Shown here piece by piece: positions 1 through 9,928 of a stretch of 64,000 bases of DNA; position 1 is the stretch's first letter; each line of letters opens with the position of its first letter. The notes below the pieces were generated by a model. That model searched no databases, was not told the DNA's origin, and saw only the letters and a list, made by a program, of their open reading frames with translations. The DNA lies in NCBI RefSeq assembly GCF_002024165.1, contig NZ_MWQN01000001.1, positions 1,488,001-1,552,000 on the forward strand, written 5' to 3'. This DNA comes from Embleya scabrispora (GTDB lineage Bacteria > Actinomycetota > Actinomycetes > Streptomycetales > Streptomycetaceae). A program made the translations under genes and the position numbers.

Positions 1-1
1 C

Positions 2-286
2 AAGAGCAGCTTCAAGCGCCTGTTGATCTTCGCGTTCATCTACAAGGGTGTGACGTTCGACGACGCTCAGGCGGTGGTGACGCTGACGCCGGCGACCGGA
101 CCCGAGCTGGAGATCAGGCTCGACGAGACCGGCGGCGCGGCGCGGTCGTGCGCGATCGCGCTTGTGCAGAACCAGGGTGGGGATCTGACGATTCAGCGCG
201 AGGTGCGCTACATCAAGGGCAACCAGGAAAAGGTCGACCAGGCATACGGCTGGGGCCTGCAGTGGCGGGCGGGCACGAAGGACTGA
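2..286 (+). CDS. TerD-domain tellurium resistance/stress protein, C-terminal part
   Basis: The frame is open from the window edge, so the 5' end is missing; about 94 residues to a TGA stop are present. The residues match the C-terminal half of the TerD/TerA-type domain: a hydrophobic LIFAFIYKG strand, a VTLTPATGPELEIRLDE strand, then REVRYIKGNQEKVDQAYGWG. The YGWG ending is typical of the longer TerA-like members in actinomycetes. These cytosolic Ca2+-binding proteins belong to the ter stress network (tellurite, phage and oxidant tolerance). The specific substrate cannot be inferred here, and no other ter gene lies downstream. Confidence 0.75.
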   Translation, partial: KSSFKRLLIFAFIYKGVTFDDAQAVVTLTPATGPELEIRLDETGGAARSCAIALVQNQGGDLTIQREVRYIKGNQEKVDQAYGWGLQWRAGTKD

Positions 287-746
287 CGCGGAAGCCGACG
301 CCCGCGCCCGGCCTCGCGCACGTCGCGGGCACGGCCGCGGGCGCCTTCGCGATCGCGGACACGGTCGCGGGTGCGGGCGCCGTCCCGGTCACAGGGCGCG
401 GGCGCGTCGGCGGTTGCGGTCGCGAGTGAGTCGGCGGTCGCGGGTGCGGGCGCCGTCCCGGTCACAGGGCGCGGGCGAACCACCGGCTCCGGGCGCGTCG
501 GCGGTTGCGGGCACATCGCGGTCGTGGGCGGGTCGTCGTCGCGGGCGGGGGTTGGACACGGTCGCGGGCACTGTCGCGTTCACCCACGTGGGGGCGCCCG
601 CAAGCGCAGGCGCAGGCGCAGGTGCGGACATGACCGCGGTCGCCGGCGCAGACGTATCCCCGTGCCCGCGGGAGCACCCTCGGGGCGGCCATACGGCACG
701 TGCGGCCAAACGCAGTCGGCCTACGCCCACCCCGCCCCGTGCCCCC
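287..746. other. Gene-free GC-rich degenerate repeat stretch
   Basis: No convincing gene on either strand. The open frames here are Arg/Gly/Ala-rich artefacts of the base composition. The stretch consists of degenerate hexamer-like units (variants of gcaggc, gcgggc, gtcgcg), with a run of gcaggc units around 603-630. The same style of repeat occurs inside hen1, the MerR gene and the sortase-like gene, and near 30.5 kb. Confidence 0.6.
362..510. repeat. Two-copy imperfect tandem repeat
   Basis: A 43-base unit at 362-404 recurs at 435-477 with the same bases. A linked 20-base segment at 400-419 recurs at 491-510. Each copy is therefore a larger block of roughly 60-75 bases with a variable centre. 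This looks like slippage or unequal crossover within the GC-rich repeat stretch. Confidence 0.8.
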
Positions 747-1808
747 TCACGCGTCGTCGGGGTGTGTCCCCTCCGGTCGTACGCCGATGCCCGGCAGGTC
801 GACGTATCCGCCCGACGTCCATGCCCGGGTGCGCAGTCTGCGGACGCCGTCGATGTCCCAGTGGGCGAATGCCTCCAGGATCGACTCGGCGGCCGCGACC
901 GCGTGTTCGGCGCCGGGGCGCAGCCAGACCTGGCGTCCGTTGCCCGGCATGTTGCCGAGTTCGAGCCGGTCCTGTCCGACCCGGATCTCGGCCGTGTGCG
1001 CGGGTTCGGCGACGTCGCCCAGGACCAGCAGTACCGGTTCCACCCATCCGACCAGCGGCATGTCCACCACCAGCGAGGTCAGTACGCGCGGAAGCGCGTC
1101 GCGGAAGTCGGCCCAGTCGCGCGGGTCCGGCCCGAACGGCAGGAACAGCTCGGCCAGGCTCATGTCGGGCCGGCTGACGCACCAGATGTACGGCAGTGCG
1201 GCGAGTGATTGCGCGGACTCGAATCCGCGCCGTTCGAAGGCCTCGCCGGCGCGGGTGGGGAACAACTCCATCACCAGCGCCTCGTTCGCGTCGTCGCGCG
1301 AGAGCCGCAGGGTGATCCGGCGCGACCGCCACCGCAACCACGCGGCCGGCCCGCCACGCCAGGGCGCGGGCCCCAGCGTCGCGGTGAGCGCCGCGCCGAG
1401 CCGGGTGTGCGCGGCATCCAACTCCCGCCCGCGGTCGCGGACGTACGGGACCGTGCCCCAGGCGCCGATCCCGCCGCCGCCGTAGGCGTACTGGCCGGGC
1501 ACCACGGGGCCGTGGAGGCCCGGTGTCGGCGGCGGCGGATCCACGCGGACCGGCAGCGGAGCGGTCAGGCGTACGCATGGCGCGCCCTCGGCGTGCTCGC
1601 CGGGATCGCCCCGGCACAGCAGTCCGGGGATGCCGGTCTCGATCACCAGGCGCCCGTCCTCGTCCCGGCGGGTCTCCCAGCCGAGCCGCCCGGCGGTCTC
1701 CTGCAGGGCTTCGACGGACCAGTCCCCCCACTCGGCGCCTCGGGCGGCGAGCAGCGTTCGAGCGAGTGTGTCGGCGGCAGGCATCACGGAGACGGCCATG
1801 CTCGACAT
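747..1808 (-). CDS. Hypothetical protein, about 353 aa
   Basis: Not recognised. It is a soluble, acidic protein with no signal peptide or membrane segment. The N-terminus (about 1-60) is a helical segment with Trp-rich EWGDWSVEAL, followed by GLLCRGDPG and a Pro-rich PPPPTPGLHGP stretch. The central part is rich in Arg and Trp (WLRWRSRRITLRL, residues ~165-180). The end is VDLPGIGVRPEGTHPDDA. ATG at 1808 was chosen because the frame upstream has poor coding character. ATG at 1799 is an alternative, and neither has a strong ribosome-binding site. It runs in the same direction as the arc genes upstream, 226 bases away, so it is probably a separate unit. Confidence 0.55.
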   Translation of the reverse strand: MSSMAVSVMPAADTLARTLLAARGAEWGDWSVEALQETAGRLGWETRRDEDGRLVIETGIPGLLCRGDPGEHAEGAPCVRLTAPLPVRVDPPPPTPGLHGPVVPGQYAYGGGGIGAWGTVPYVRDRGRELDAAHTRLGAALTATLGPAPWRGGPAAWLRWRSRRITLRLSRDDANEALVMELFPTRAGEAFERRGFESAQSLAALPYIWCVSRPDMSLAELFLPFGPDPRDWADFRDALPRVLTSLVVDMPLVGWVEPVLLVLGDVAEPAHTAEIRVGQDRLELGNMPGNGRQVWLRPGAEHAVAAAESILEAFAHWDIDGVRRLRTRAWTSGGYVDLPGIGVRPEGTHPDDA

Positions 1809-2034
1809 GGTCACAGCACACGGGTCGATCGGACCAGACCCTTTACCGATCCGCGCTCGAAAAGATCGTCGACGAACCCGCGTTCCCGCGGGCCCGCCGC
1901 GTCCCGAACCACCCCGGTCGTCCGGGCCGACGACCGACCTTGGCCGCCGGCCGGCGACCGCGGTCCGCCGAGCCCCGGACACCGAAAACCAGGCACCGAG
2001 CGCCCACCGCCGAGTACCACCCGCCGAGCCCCCG

Positions 2035-2970
2035 TCAGAGCAGGCTGGTCTCCGGATACTTGCCGCTCGGCGTGACGATCGTCCCGGCATTGCCCCGCAG
2101 GATCTCCGCGGCCTGATCCAGCGCGCCGATCGCCGCCATGTCACCGGTCATCTCGACGAACCGGCAGATGGCGTCGACCTTGGGCCCCATCGACCCGGCC
2201 GGGAAGTCGCCGGAGCGCAGTTGCATGGGCGTGGCGTTGGCGATCTCCTGCGCGTCGGGCTGCCCGAATCCGCGCATCACCCGGGGCACGTCGGTGAGCA
2301 GCAAGAGCGCGTCGGCGTCGAGGGCTTCGGCGAGCAGCGCCGCGGTGAGGTCCTTGTCCACCACGGCCTCGACGCCGGTGAGTTGGCCGAGTTCGTTGCG
2401 GACCACGGGCACGCCGCCGCCGCCCGCGCACACCGCGACCGCGCCGGAGGCGAGCAGTTGGCGGATCAGCCGGGTCTCCACCACGCGCGCGGGTTTGGGC
2501 GAGGGCACCACGCGGCGCCACCACTTGCCGTCCTGCTTGACGATCCAGCCGCGCTCGCGGGCGAGCCGTTTGGCCTCGTCCTCCTCGTAGACGGGGCCGA
2601 CGAACTTGGTCGGGTCCTGAAAGGCGGGGTCGGCGGTGGAGACGAGGGTCTGGTTGATCAGTGAGCACACCTGGCGGCCGGGCAGCGCGTTCTGCAGCGA
2701 CTGGAGCAGCCAGTAGCCGATCATGCCCTGGGTCATCGCGCCCAGCACGTCGAACGGGTAGGGCTGGCTGAGCGACTGGTCGGCGGCGGATTGCAGGGCC
2801 AGTACGCCGACCTGGGGGCCATTGCCGTGGGTCACCACCAGTTCGTGCTCGCGCGCCAACGGGGCCAGCGACTTGACCGCTTTTTGGATGTTGTGCAGTT
2901 GGATGTCCGCGTCGGGCTTGTCCCCGCGCTGAAGCATCGCGTTTCCGCCGAGGGCGACGACGACGCGCAT
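2035..2970 (-). CDS. arcC: Carbamate kinase
   Basis: 311 residues, normal for carbamate kinase. It transfers phosphate from carbamoyl phosphate to ADP, giving ATP, CO2 and NH3, the energy-yielding step of the arginine deiminase pathway. Visible motifs: the N-terminal VVALGGNAM nucleotide/phosphate loop (residues ~3-11), VTHGNGPQVG (~48-57), INQT, AGGGGVPVV (~205-213), VVDKD and the C-terminal SMGPKVDA. The ATG at 2970 follows GAAGGG with good spacing. It is the last gene of the permease-arcA-arcB-arcC operon, 154 bases after arcB, and that gap contains a strong hairpin. Confidence 0.95.
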   Translation of the reverse strand: MRVVVALGGNAMLQRGDKPDADIQLHNIQKAVKSLAPLAREHELVVTHGNGPQVGVLALQSAADQSLSQPYPFDVLGAMTQGMIGYWLLQSLQNALPGRQVCSLINQTLVSTADPAFQDPTKFVGPVYEEDEAKRLARERGWIVKQDGKWWRRVVPSPKPARVVETRLIRQLLASGAVAVCAGGGGVPVVRNELGQLTGVEAVVDKDLTAALLAEALDADALLLLTDVPRVMRGFGQPDAQEIANATPMQLRSGDFPAGSMGPKVDAICRFVEMTGDMAAIGALDQAAEILRGNAGTIVTPSGKYPETSLL

Positions 2971-3066
2971 GGTGGATCCCTTCGGTCCGGGGCGACGATC
3001 GCGAACGGCGGTCGGCCGATCGCATCGTCGCGGCACAGCGGGATGAATGGGGTGTTTCGCAACCAC

Positions 3067-3106
3067 GCGCGGCCCGGGTACCGGTGGTCCGGTGCCCGGG
3101 CCGCGC
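3067..3106 (-). terminator. Strong intercistronic hairpin between arcB and arcC
   Basis: A near-perfect 18-pair GC-rich stem (3067-3084 with 3089-3106, one mismatch, TGGT-type loop) just after the arcB stop. No U-tract follows on the minus strand, so it may be a partial terminator or an mRNA stabiliser that sets arcC level relative to arcB. Confidence 0.6.
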
Positions 3107-3124
3107 CGATCCTTCTGCCGCGTG

Positions 3125-4126
3125 TCAGTCGCCGAGGGTGGCGACCATGACGGCCTTGATCGTGTGCAGGCGGTTCTCGGCCTCGTCGAAGACGATCGAG
3201 AACTCCGATTCGAAGACCTCGTCGGTGACCTCCAGCGCCTCCATGCCGGTCTTTTCGAAGATGTCCCGACCGACCGCGGTGTTGCGGTCGTGGAAGGCGG
3301 GGAGACAGTGCATGAACTTGACCTTGGGGTTCCCGGTCGCCTTCACCACGTCCATGTTGACCTGGTACGCCTTGAGTTGCGCGATCCGGGTGTCCCAGAC
3401 CTCCTTGGGCTCACCCATGGACACCCACACGTCGGTGTAGAGGAAGTCCACGCCCCTGACGCCTTCGGCGACATCGGTGGTGTGGGTGATCGTGGCCCCC
3501 GTCCGGACCGCGATCTCCTTGGCCTTGTCGACGATCTCCGGATGGTTCCACAACGCCTCGGGCGCCACCATGCGTACGTCCATGCCGAGCATCGCGGCGG
3601 TGATCAGCAGCGAGTTGCCCATGTTGTTGCGGGCGTCGCCGAGGTAGGCGAACGAGACGCGGTGCAGCGGCTTGTCCGAGTGTTCGCGCATGGTGAGCAT
3701 GTCCGCGAGCATCTGCGTGGGGTGCCATTCGTCGGTCAGGCCGTTCCACACGGGCACGCCCGCGTACCTGCCGAGTTCCTCGACGTACTCCTGCTTGCTG
3801 CCTCGGTACTCGATGCCGTCGTACATCCGGCCGAGCACGCGCGCGGTGTCCTTCATCGACTCCTTGTGGCCGATCTGTGAGCCGCCCGGGTCGAGGTAGG
3901 TCACGCCCGCGCCCTGGTCGTACGCGGCGACCTCGAACGCGCACCGCGTACGGGTCGAGGTCTTCTCGAAGATCAGCGCGATGTTCTTGCCGACGAGGCG
4001 CTTTTGCTCGATGCCCGCGTACTTCGCGGCCTTCAGGTCCGCGGCGAGGTCGAGCAGGTGATTGAACTCCTTGGGCGTGAAGTCCAATTCCTTGAGGAAG
4101 TTGCGGTGACGCAGATTGAAGGCCAT
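3125..4126 (-). CDS. arcB: Ornithine carbamoyltransferase (catabolic context)
   Basis: 333 residues. Interconverts citrulline + phosphate and ornithine + carbamoyl phosphate in the cytosol. Carbamoyl phosphate-binding motif [13 protein letters not shown] (residues ~53-65), then [12 protein letters not shown], the HPTQMLADM loop (~130-138), DARNNMGNS, and [10 protein letters not shown] near the C-terminus are all intact. ATG at 4126 gives the family's usual N-terminus ([14 protein letters not shown]). The position between arginine deiminase and carbamate kinase argues for the catabolic ArcB role. The sequence alone does not exclude anabolic ArgF activity. Confidence 0.93.
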   Translation of the reverse strand: MAFNLRHRNFLKELDFTPKEFNHLLDLAADLKAAKYAGIEQKRLVGKNIALIFEKTSTRTRCAFEVAAYDQGAGVTYLDPGGSQIGHKESMKDTARVLGRMYDGIEYRGSKQEYVEELGRYAGVPVWNGLTDEWHPTQMLADMLTMREHSDKPLHRVSFAYLGDARNNMGNSLLITAAMLGMDVRMVAPEALWNHPEIVDKAKEIAVRTGATITHTTDVAEGVRGVDFLYTDVWVSMGEPKEVWDTRIAQLKAYQVNMDVVKATGNPKVKFMHCLPAFHDRNTAVGRDIFEKTGMEALEVTDEVFESEFSIVFDEAENRLHTIKAVMVATLGD

Positions 4127-4267
4127 GGCTCCGGGCTTCTCTTCGAACGGGATCGGGGGATCCGGGGGATCGGGGATCGGGGAGCCGTCGGACACGGGGG
4201 GTTCGACGGATCGGACGAGGGTGCACGACGGTCGGGCGACGGTCGTACGGATCGGCAAAACGCCAGG

Positions 4268-5494
4268 TTAGACGGCCTCGCGCTCGACAGGGCAACTCAT
4301 GCAGCGCGGTCCGCCGCGGCCGCGGCCGAGTTCGCTGCCGCGGATGGTGACCACCTCGATGCCGTTCTTGCGCAGGAAGGTGTTCGTGGTGACGTTGCGT
4401 TCGTAGGCGAAGACCACGCCGGGCTCCACGGCCAGTACGTTGCACCCGTCGTCCCATTGCTCGCGCTCGGCCGAGCGCACGTCCTGGGTGGCGGCCAGGA
4501 CCCGGATGTCGGACAGGTCCAGCGCGCTCGCGATCGCCTTGTGCATGTCGTGGGCGGGGTGGTCGGTGACCTTGAGCGCCTCCTCGTCGTCGCCCGGTTC
4601 GATCGTGTACGAGGGCAGCATGCCCATGCCCGCGTACTTGGTGAACGTCTCGCCGTCGAGCATCGTCATCACCGTGTCGAGGTGCATGAACGCGCGCTTC
4701 TTCGGCATGCTCAGCGCCACCACCTTGGTCGCGGAGCCGTGTTTGAACAGCGCCCGCGCCAGCGCCTCGACACCTTGCGGGGTGGTGCGCTCGCTCATGC
4801 CGACCAGGACCGCGCCGTTGCCGATGACCAGGACGTCGCCGCCCTCCATCGTCGCGGGGAAGCTGCTCTGGCCGGGGTTCCACACGTTGAAGTCGCCCTT
4901 GGCGAAGTTCGGGTGGTAGGTGTAGATCGCCTCGAAGTGCACCGTCTCGCGCCGGCGGGCGGGCATCGTCATGGCGTTCACCGCGACGCCGTCGTAGACC
5001 CAGCACGAGGTGTCGCGGGTGAAGATGTGGTTGGGCAGCGGTTTGAGCACGAAGTCGTCCACGTCCATGGTGTGGAAGGCGACGCTGCGTGGCTCCTCCA
5101 GGTATTCCAGGATCTCCCGCTTGGTGATCCCGCCGACCAGGTAGCGCACCAGTTCGTTGACGTCGAAGCCCTCGAACAGGCCGCGCAGTTCGTCCACCGC
5201 GAGCAGGCCGAACTCGCGTTCGTCGAAGACCCGGTCCAGGACCATCTTCTTCGCCGGCGGCTCGCTCGCGAGGGTCTCGCGCAGCAGGTCGGTGAACAGG
5301 TGTACGCGGATGCCCCGATCGCGCAGCGCGTCCGCGAAGCCGTCGTGCTCCTCGCGGGCCCGCTTGACCCACAGGACGTCGTCGAACAGGAGTTCGTCCT
5401 TGTTCGTCGGGGTCAGGCGTTTCATCTCCAGGTCCGGGCGGTGCAGGATCACCTGCTTGAGACGACCGGTCTCCGACTCGACGTGGAACCCCAT
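4268..5494 (-). CDS. arcA: Arginine deiminase
   Basis: 408 residues, typical length. Hydrolyses L-arginine to citrulline and ammonia. Landmarks: N-terminal [30 protein letters not shown] (~155-170), the [10 protein letters not shown] acidic segment, [13 protein letters not shown] with the catalytic His region (~270-285), and [10 protein letters not shown] at the C-terminus with the catalytic Cys. The start at 5494 follows a clear AGGAGG. It lies 121 bases after the permease gene and 141 bases before arcB. Confidence 0.96.
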   Translation of the reverse strand: MGFHVESETGRLKQVILHRPDLEMKRLTPTNKDELLFDDVLWVKRAREEHDGFADALRDRGIRVHLFTDLLRETLASEPPAKKMVLDRVFDEREFGLLAVDELRGLFEGFDVNELVRYLVGGITKREILEYLEEPRSVAFHTMDVDDFVLKPLPNHIFTRDTSCWVYDGVAVNAMTMPARRRETVHFEAIYTYHPNFAKGDFNVWNPGQSSFPATMEGGDVLVIGNGAVLVGMSERTTPQGVEALARALFKHGSATKVVALSMPKKRAFMHLDTVMTMLDGETFTKYAGMGMLPSYTIEPGDDEEALKVTDHPAHDMHKAIASALDLSDIRVLAATQDVRSAEREQWDDGCNVLAVEPGVVFAYERNVTTNTFLRKNGIEVVTIRGSELGRGRGGPRCMSCPVEREAV

Positions 5495-5615
5495 GGAATG
5501 GTCCTCCTGACCGTTGCGAACTGCGGTGTAGGTGCCGGTCGTCGGGACCGGGCAGGCTTGCGGATGGTGTTTCCGGTTCGTGCGGACACGATGCGCGCGC
5601 CGGGCGCGCACCGCG

Positions 5616-7052
5616 CTAGTGCCCGCGCATGTCGACGGTGATGTCCGCCGGCTCGGTGGGTGGCGCCTCGGCGCCGCCGGGGCCGTACTCGCCGCGCGCG
5701 GCCTTGACCCAGATGTAGACCGGGATGCCGAGCAGCAGCATGATCAGGCTCTTGAGCACCGCGTCCGAGCCCGCGCCGTAGACCATCCACAGCGTGAACA
5801 CGAAGCCCACGACCGCGATGGCCAGGTCCTTGGCCAGTGCCGCGCGAGAGACCGGGCGCTCGCGGGTGACCAGCCAGAACAGTTGCGCCGACGCGGAGAA
5901 CAGGTACGGGATCACGGTGGTGACGGTGGCGAGCAGCAGGATCGTCTCGAAGGCGTCCTCGGACCACAGGTAGTTCACCGCGACCACGACCGAGGTCAGC
6001 ACCGTCGCGACGAGGATGCCGAACGCGGGCACCCCGGCCCGGTTGACCCGGGCGAACGGGCGGGGGAACATGCCGTCCCCGGCCGCGGCGTACGGCATCT
6101 CCGCGCACAGCATGGTCCAGCCGTTGAGCGCGCCGATACCGGAGACGATCGCCATCGCGGCCATCAGGCCGCCCCAGACGCTCCCGCCGAACATGTTGTT
6201 CAGCGCGTCGGAGAACGGGGCGGAGGAGTCGACGAGTTCGCCGTGCGGCACGTTGCCCATCACCGCGATCGTGCTCAGCATGTACACCGCGGCGCAGGCG
6301 AGCGTGCCCAGGATCGAGGCCCTGCCGATGTTGCGTCGGGGGTTCTTGACCTTCGCCGCGGCGACCGAGGCGGCCTCGATGCCCGAGTAGGCGAACACCA
6401 CCAGCGCGGCGGAGACCTGGAGGGCGCCGAGGAAGCTCTTGCCGCTCGCGTTGAACGGGCCGAAGTTGGCGTTGTCGATGAAGAACAGGCCGACGATGGC
6501 GACGAACATCAGCGGGACGAACTTGAGCACGGTGGTGACGACCTGGAACAGGCCCATGTTCTTGACGCCGGACAGGTTGATCAGGGCCGGGATCCACAGG
6601 CCGACGAGCGCGATCGCGATCTTGCCCGGTGTGGAGTCCCAGTGCAGGAAGTAGTTGACGTAGCCGACCCAGGCCACCGCGATGCCCGCGTTGCCGGCCC
6701 ACGCGGTGATCCAGAAGGACCAGGCGTTCAAGAAGCCCGGGAACTCGCCGAACGCCTCGCGGGCGTAGGCGTACGGGCCGCCGGCGGCGGGGACGCGGGC
6801 GCCGAGTCTGCCGAAGATCGCGGCAATCGCCAGCGCGCCGACGGTGACGAGGCCGAAGGCGAGGATGCTGATGGTGCCGTACTTGGCGAGCGTGGCCGGC
6901 AGCAGGAAGATCCCGGTGCCCACCACGCCGCCGATCACGAGTGCGGTCGCCTGCGGCAGACCGAGGGTGCCCTGGGCCGGGTCCGAGTCGTCCGCCGCGG
7001 GTCGGGGCGCCGACGTGACGGTCGGGGACTTGGGGTCCACCGCGTGGCTCAT
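5616..7052 (-). CDS. APC-family amino acid permease, probable arginine/ornithine exchanger of the arc operon
   Basis: 478 residues with about 12 hydrophobic segments, as expected for APC/APA antiporters. The N-terminal motif [19 protein letters not shown] (TM1, residues ~35-53) is the family signature, and [21 protein letters not shown] (TM6 to the following loop) is also diagnostic. ATG at 7052 is preceded by GGAGGAGC. It is the first gene of a permease-arcA-arcB-arcC unit, so arginine import with ornithine export (ArcD-like role) is the natural inference, although the family also carries other amino acids and polyamines. Confidence 0.8.
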   Translation of the reverse strand: MSHAVDPKSPTVTSAPRPAADDSDPAQGTLGLPQATALVIGGVVGTGIFLLPATLAKYGTISILAFGLVTVGALAIAAIFGRLGARVPAAGGPYAYAREAFGEFPGFLNAWSFWITAWAGNAGIAVAWVGYVNYFLHWDSTPGKIAIALVGLWIPALINLSGVKNMGLFQVVTTVLKFVPLMFVAIVGLFFIDNANFGPFNASGKSFLGALQVSAALVVFAYSGIEAASVAAAKVKNPRRNIGRASILGTLACAAVYMLSTIAVMGNVPHGELVDSSAPFSDALNNMFGGSVWGGLMAAMAIVSGIGALNGWTMLCAEMPYAAAGDGMFPRPFARVNRAGVPAFGILVATVLTSVVVAVNYLWSEDAFETILLLATVTTVIPYLFSASAQLFWLVTRERPVSRAALAKDLAIAVVGFVFTLWMVYGAGSDAVLKSLIMLLLGIPVYIWVKAARGEYGPGGAEAPPTEPADITVDMRGH

Positions 7053-7270
7053 CGCTGCTCCTCCGTGTGTCGAGGCGAACCGGCGTCGAGTGTGTTCGGC
7101 ACCGTTTTCCGCCACATTCGGATCCTGCATCCAAACCCGGGTCCCCGACCTCCGACACAGGTCCCCACCTGCGGCGACGCTCGGACCGATCGGCCCGGGA
7201 CCTTCGACCCGCCGCGATCGGCACATGGCTTTGAAGCGACATACCCGAAGTTGCCGGCATTCACATACAA

Positions 7271-7304
7271 AAAGGGCGGTATCCGCTTCCTCGGATACCG
7301 CCCT
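7271..7304 (-). terminator. Rho-independent terminator of the pnkp operon
   Basis: Perfect 14-pair stem (7271-7284 with 7291-7304), 6-base loop. On the minus strand it is followed by a T-tract (complement of the A-run at 7267-7272). It sits 24 bases beyond the Pnkp stop. Confidence 0.85.
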
Positions 7305-7327
7305 TGCTGCGAACAGGTGACGTGGAC

Positions 7328-9928
7328 TCAGAGTCGCGGGTCCACCGGTTCCGATTCGAGCGCGAGTACGGCGAAGACCGCCTCGTGCACGCGCCACAGC
7401 GCCTCGCCGGACGCGAGCCGCGCCAGCGCCTCCGCGCCCAGCGCGTGCTCGCGCAGTGCCATCGAGCGCTTGTGGCCGAGACCACGATCGCGCAGCCGGT
7501 CGAGGTTCGCCGGTTCGGTGTAGTCGGCGCCGTAGATGATCCGCAGGTACTCCGGGCCGCGGCACTTGACCCCCGGCTGCACGCGCCGGTTGGCGACTCG
7601 GTCGGCCTCACCCGCGAGCGGCTTGACCACCATGCCCTCGCCGCCGGTGGAGGTCAGTTCGGTCCACCAGGCGATGCCGGCCGCGACCTGCTCGTCGTCG
7701 GTGACGTCCACGACCAGTCGCCCGGTGGGCGCGAGCAGCCCCGAGGGGTCGGCCGCGACCAGCCGGTCGGCGAGCGCGAGGTGCCACTCGTGGTCGCGGT
7801 CCAGGTAGGCGCCGCCGCGGCCGGCGAGCACCTGGAACGGGGCGAAGCGCAGTCCGGTCAGGCCGTCGGTGGGCCAGCAGTACCGGCCGTAGGCGTCCAC
7901 GAACGCGCGGGCGTTGGCCGTGCGTCCGGCGATCCGGTCGGCCAGGTCCCCGACGTCGATACCGCGTTCGAGTGCACGCGCCAGCGCGGCGCCGGCGACC
8001 GGCAGCGCGGCGGTCGCGGCCGCGCCCACCGACGCGTACTGCTGCCGCAGCAGCTCCTGCGCCTTGGCCGACCAGGGCATCAACTCGGCGTCGAACAGCA
8101 ACCAGTCGGTGTCCAGTTCGGCCCACAGGCCGGCCGCGTCGATCGCCCCGCGCACGCGGTCGAGGAAGCCGTCGGTGGTGGTTTGGTCGGGGAAGAAGCC
8201 GCGCCCGGTGCGGGTCCACACCGCGCCCGCGCCCATTCCCTCGTCCACGCCGAACGCCTCGCGTGCGACGGCCTCGTCCCGGCACACCAGGGCGATCGCA
8301 CGCGAGCCCATGTGCTTCTCCTCGCAGATCACCCGGGTGACGCCGTCCGCACGGAACTGGGCGAACGCCTCGGCCGGGTGTTCGAGCAGACCGGGCAGCG
8401 TGCTCGTGGCGCACGGCGCCATCGTCGGCGGCAGGTAGACCAGCCAACGCGGGTCGATGGCGAATCGGCTCATCACCTCCAAAGCTGCGGCCGCGTTCTC
8501 CTGGCGCACCGTCACCAGGCCGGCGCCGGCGGTCTCGATGTGCCGGCGACCGATCCCGCCGGGGGCAAGGTCCAGCACGTCGCCGAGGTCGAGGGCGCGC
8601 CCGTCGCGACCGCCGGGGGCGGCGGAGACGAGCGGTCGCACCGGCTCGTACCAGACCTGCTCGGCCGGTACCGCGACCAGTTCGCGCTCCGGCCAGCGCA
8701 GCGCGGTCAACGCGCCGCCGAACACCGCGCCGGTGTCCAGGCAGATCGTGTTGTTCACCCACACGGCGCGCGGCGTGGGCGTGTGACCGTAGACCACGGT
8801 GGCCTTGCCGCGGTATTCGTCAGCCCACGGGTAGCGCACCGGCAGGCCGTACTCGTCGGTCTCGCCGGTGGTGTCGCCGTACAGCGCGAAGCTGCGCACG
8901 CGCCCGGACATCCGGCCGTGGTACTTCTCCGGCAGGCCGGCGTGGCACACCACGAGCCGACCCCCGTCGAGCACGTAGTGGCTGATCAGGGATTCGCAGA
9001 AGTCGACGACCTCGGCGCGGAACTCCTCGCTCTCCGCGCCCAGTTGTTCGAGCGATTCGGCGAGGCCGTGGGTGGTCTTGACCTGGCGACCCTTGAGCGC
9101 GCGCACCAGCTTGTTCTCGTGGTTGCCCGGCACGCACAGGGCGTGTCCGGCGCCGACCATGCCCATCACCAGGCGCAGTACGCCGGGCGTGTCAGGCCCG
9201 CGGTCGACCAGGTCGCCGACGAACACGGCGGTGCGGCCCTCGGGGTGCGCCGCGTCGACCGGTCGCCCGGCCTCGTCGCGGGTGAGCGCGTATCCGAGTT
9301 CGACCAGCAGCGACTCCAATTCGGCCCGGCAGCCGTGGATGTCGCCGATCACGTCGAACGGGCCGGTCAGGTGTCGCAGGTCGTTGTAGCGGCGCTCGTG
9401 GACGATCTCGGCGCGCGCGACCTCGTCGGTGCCGGAGAGCACGTGCACCTTGCGAAAGCCTTCGCGCTGGAGACCGCGCAGCGAGCGGCGCATGTCGCGG
9501 TGTTGGCGCTGGATCACCTGCGGGGGCAGGTGCATGCGGTCCGGGCGCTCGGCGTTGCGCGCCTGGCATTCGTCCTGGGGTATGTCCAGCACGATCGCGA
9601 CCGGGAACACGTCGTGGTCGCGGGCGATCCGGACCAGTTGCGCCCGGGCCTCGCGCTGCACGTTGGTCGCGTCCACCACGGTCAGCCGGCCGGAGGCGAG
9701 GCGCATGCGGGCGACGTGGTGCAGCAGTTCGAACGCGTCGCCGGAGGCCGACTGGTCGTTCTCGTCGTCGGCGACCAGGCCGCGGAAGTAGTCGGAGGAG
9801 AGCACCTGGGTGTGCTTGAAGTGGGTGCGGGCGAAGGTGGACTTGCCCGCGCCGGTGGTGCCGATCAAAACCACCAGACACAGGTCGGGCATGGTCAGTG
9901 CGCGGCGGGCGCTCGCGTCGTGGGTCAT
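7328..9928 (-). CDS. pnkp: Bacterial Pnkp: polynucleotide kinase-phosphatase with C-terminal ligase-type domain
   Basis: 866 residues, matching the ~870-residue bacterial Pnkp. Repairs cleaved RNA: 5'-OH kinase, 2',3'-phosphatase and adenylylated end-joining module. Domains: kinase with P-loop IGTTGAGKST (residues ~22-31); calcineurin-like phosphatase with GDIHGCRAE, GDLVDRGPD and GNHENK; nucleotidyltransferase/ligase with EEKHMGSRAIALV (motif I Lys), GEGMVVKP (motif IV) and GVKCRGPEYLR (motif V). All catalytic motifs appear intact. The ATG at 9928 overlaps the Hen1 stop as ATGA, so translation is probably coupled. It is the last gene of MerR-hen1-pnkp, ending at a canonical terminator. Confidence 0.95.
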   Translation of the reverse strand: MTHDASARRALTMPDLCLVVLIGTTGAGKSTFARTHFKHTQVLSSDYFRGLVADDENDQSASGDAFELLHHVARMRLASGRLTVVDATNVQREARAQLVRIARDHDVFPVAIVLDIPQDECQARNAERPDRMHLPPQVIQRQHRDMRRSLRGLQREGFRKVHVLSGTDEVARAEIVHERRYNDLRHLTGPFDVIGDIHGCRAELESLLVELGYALTRDEAGRPVDAAHPEGRTAVFVGDLVDRGPDTPGVLRLVMGMVGAGHALCVPGNHENKLVRALKGRQVKTTHGLAESLEQLGAESEEFRAEVVDFCESLISHYVLDGGRLVVCHAGLPEKYHGRMSGRVRSFALYGDTTGETDEYGLPVRYPWADEYRGKATVVYGHTPTPRAVWVNNTICLDTGAVFGGALTALRWPERELVAVPAEQVWYEPVRPLVSAAPGGRDGRALDLGDVLDLAPGGIGRRHIETAGAGLVTVRQENAAAALEVMSRFAIDPRWLVYLPPTMAPCATSTLPGLLEHPAEAFAQFRADGVTRVICEEKHMGSRAIALVCRDEAVAREAFGVDEGMGAGAVWTRTGRGFFPDQTTTDGFLDRVRGAIDAAGLWAELDTDWLLFDAELMPWSAKAQELLRQQYASVGAAATAALPVAGAALARALERGIDVGDLADRIAGRTANARAFVDAYGRYCWPTDGLTGLRFAPFQVLAGRGGAYLDRDHEWHLALADRLVAADPSGLLAPTGRLVVDVTDDEQVAAGIAWWTELTSTGGEGMVVKPLAGEADRVANRRVQPGVKCRGPEYLRIIYGADYTEPANLDRLRDRGLGHKRSMALREHALGAEALARLASGEALWRVHEAVFAVLALESEPVDPRL

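Noticed and set aside
371-1208. Long plus-strand open frames over the repeat stretch and the hypothetical gene
   Set aside because: Arg/Pro/Ala-rich composition without domain features; they are shadows of GC-biased DNA and of the minus-strand gene.
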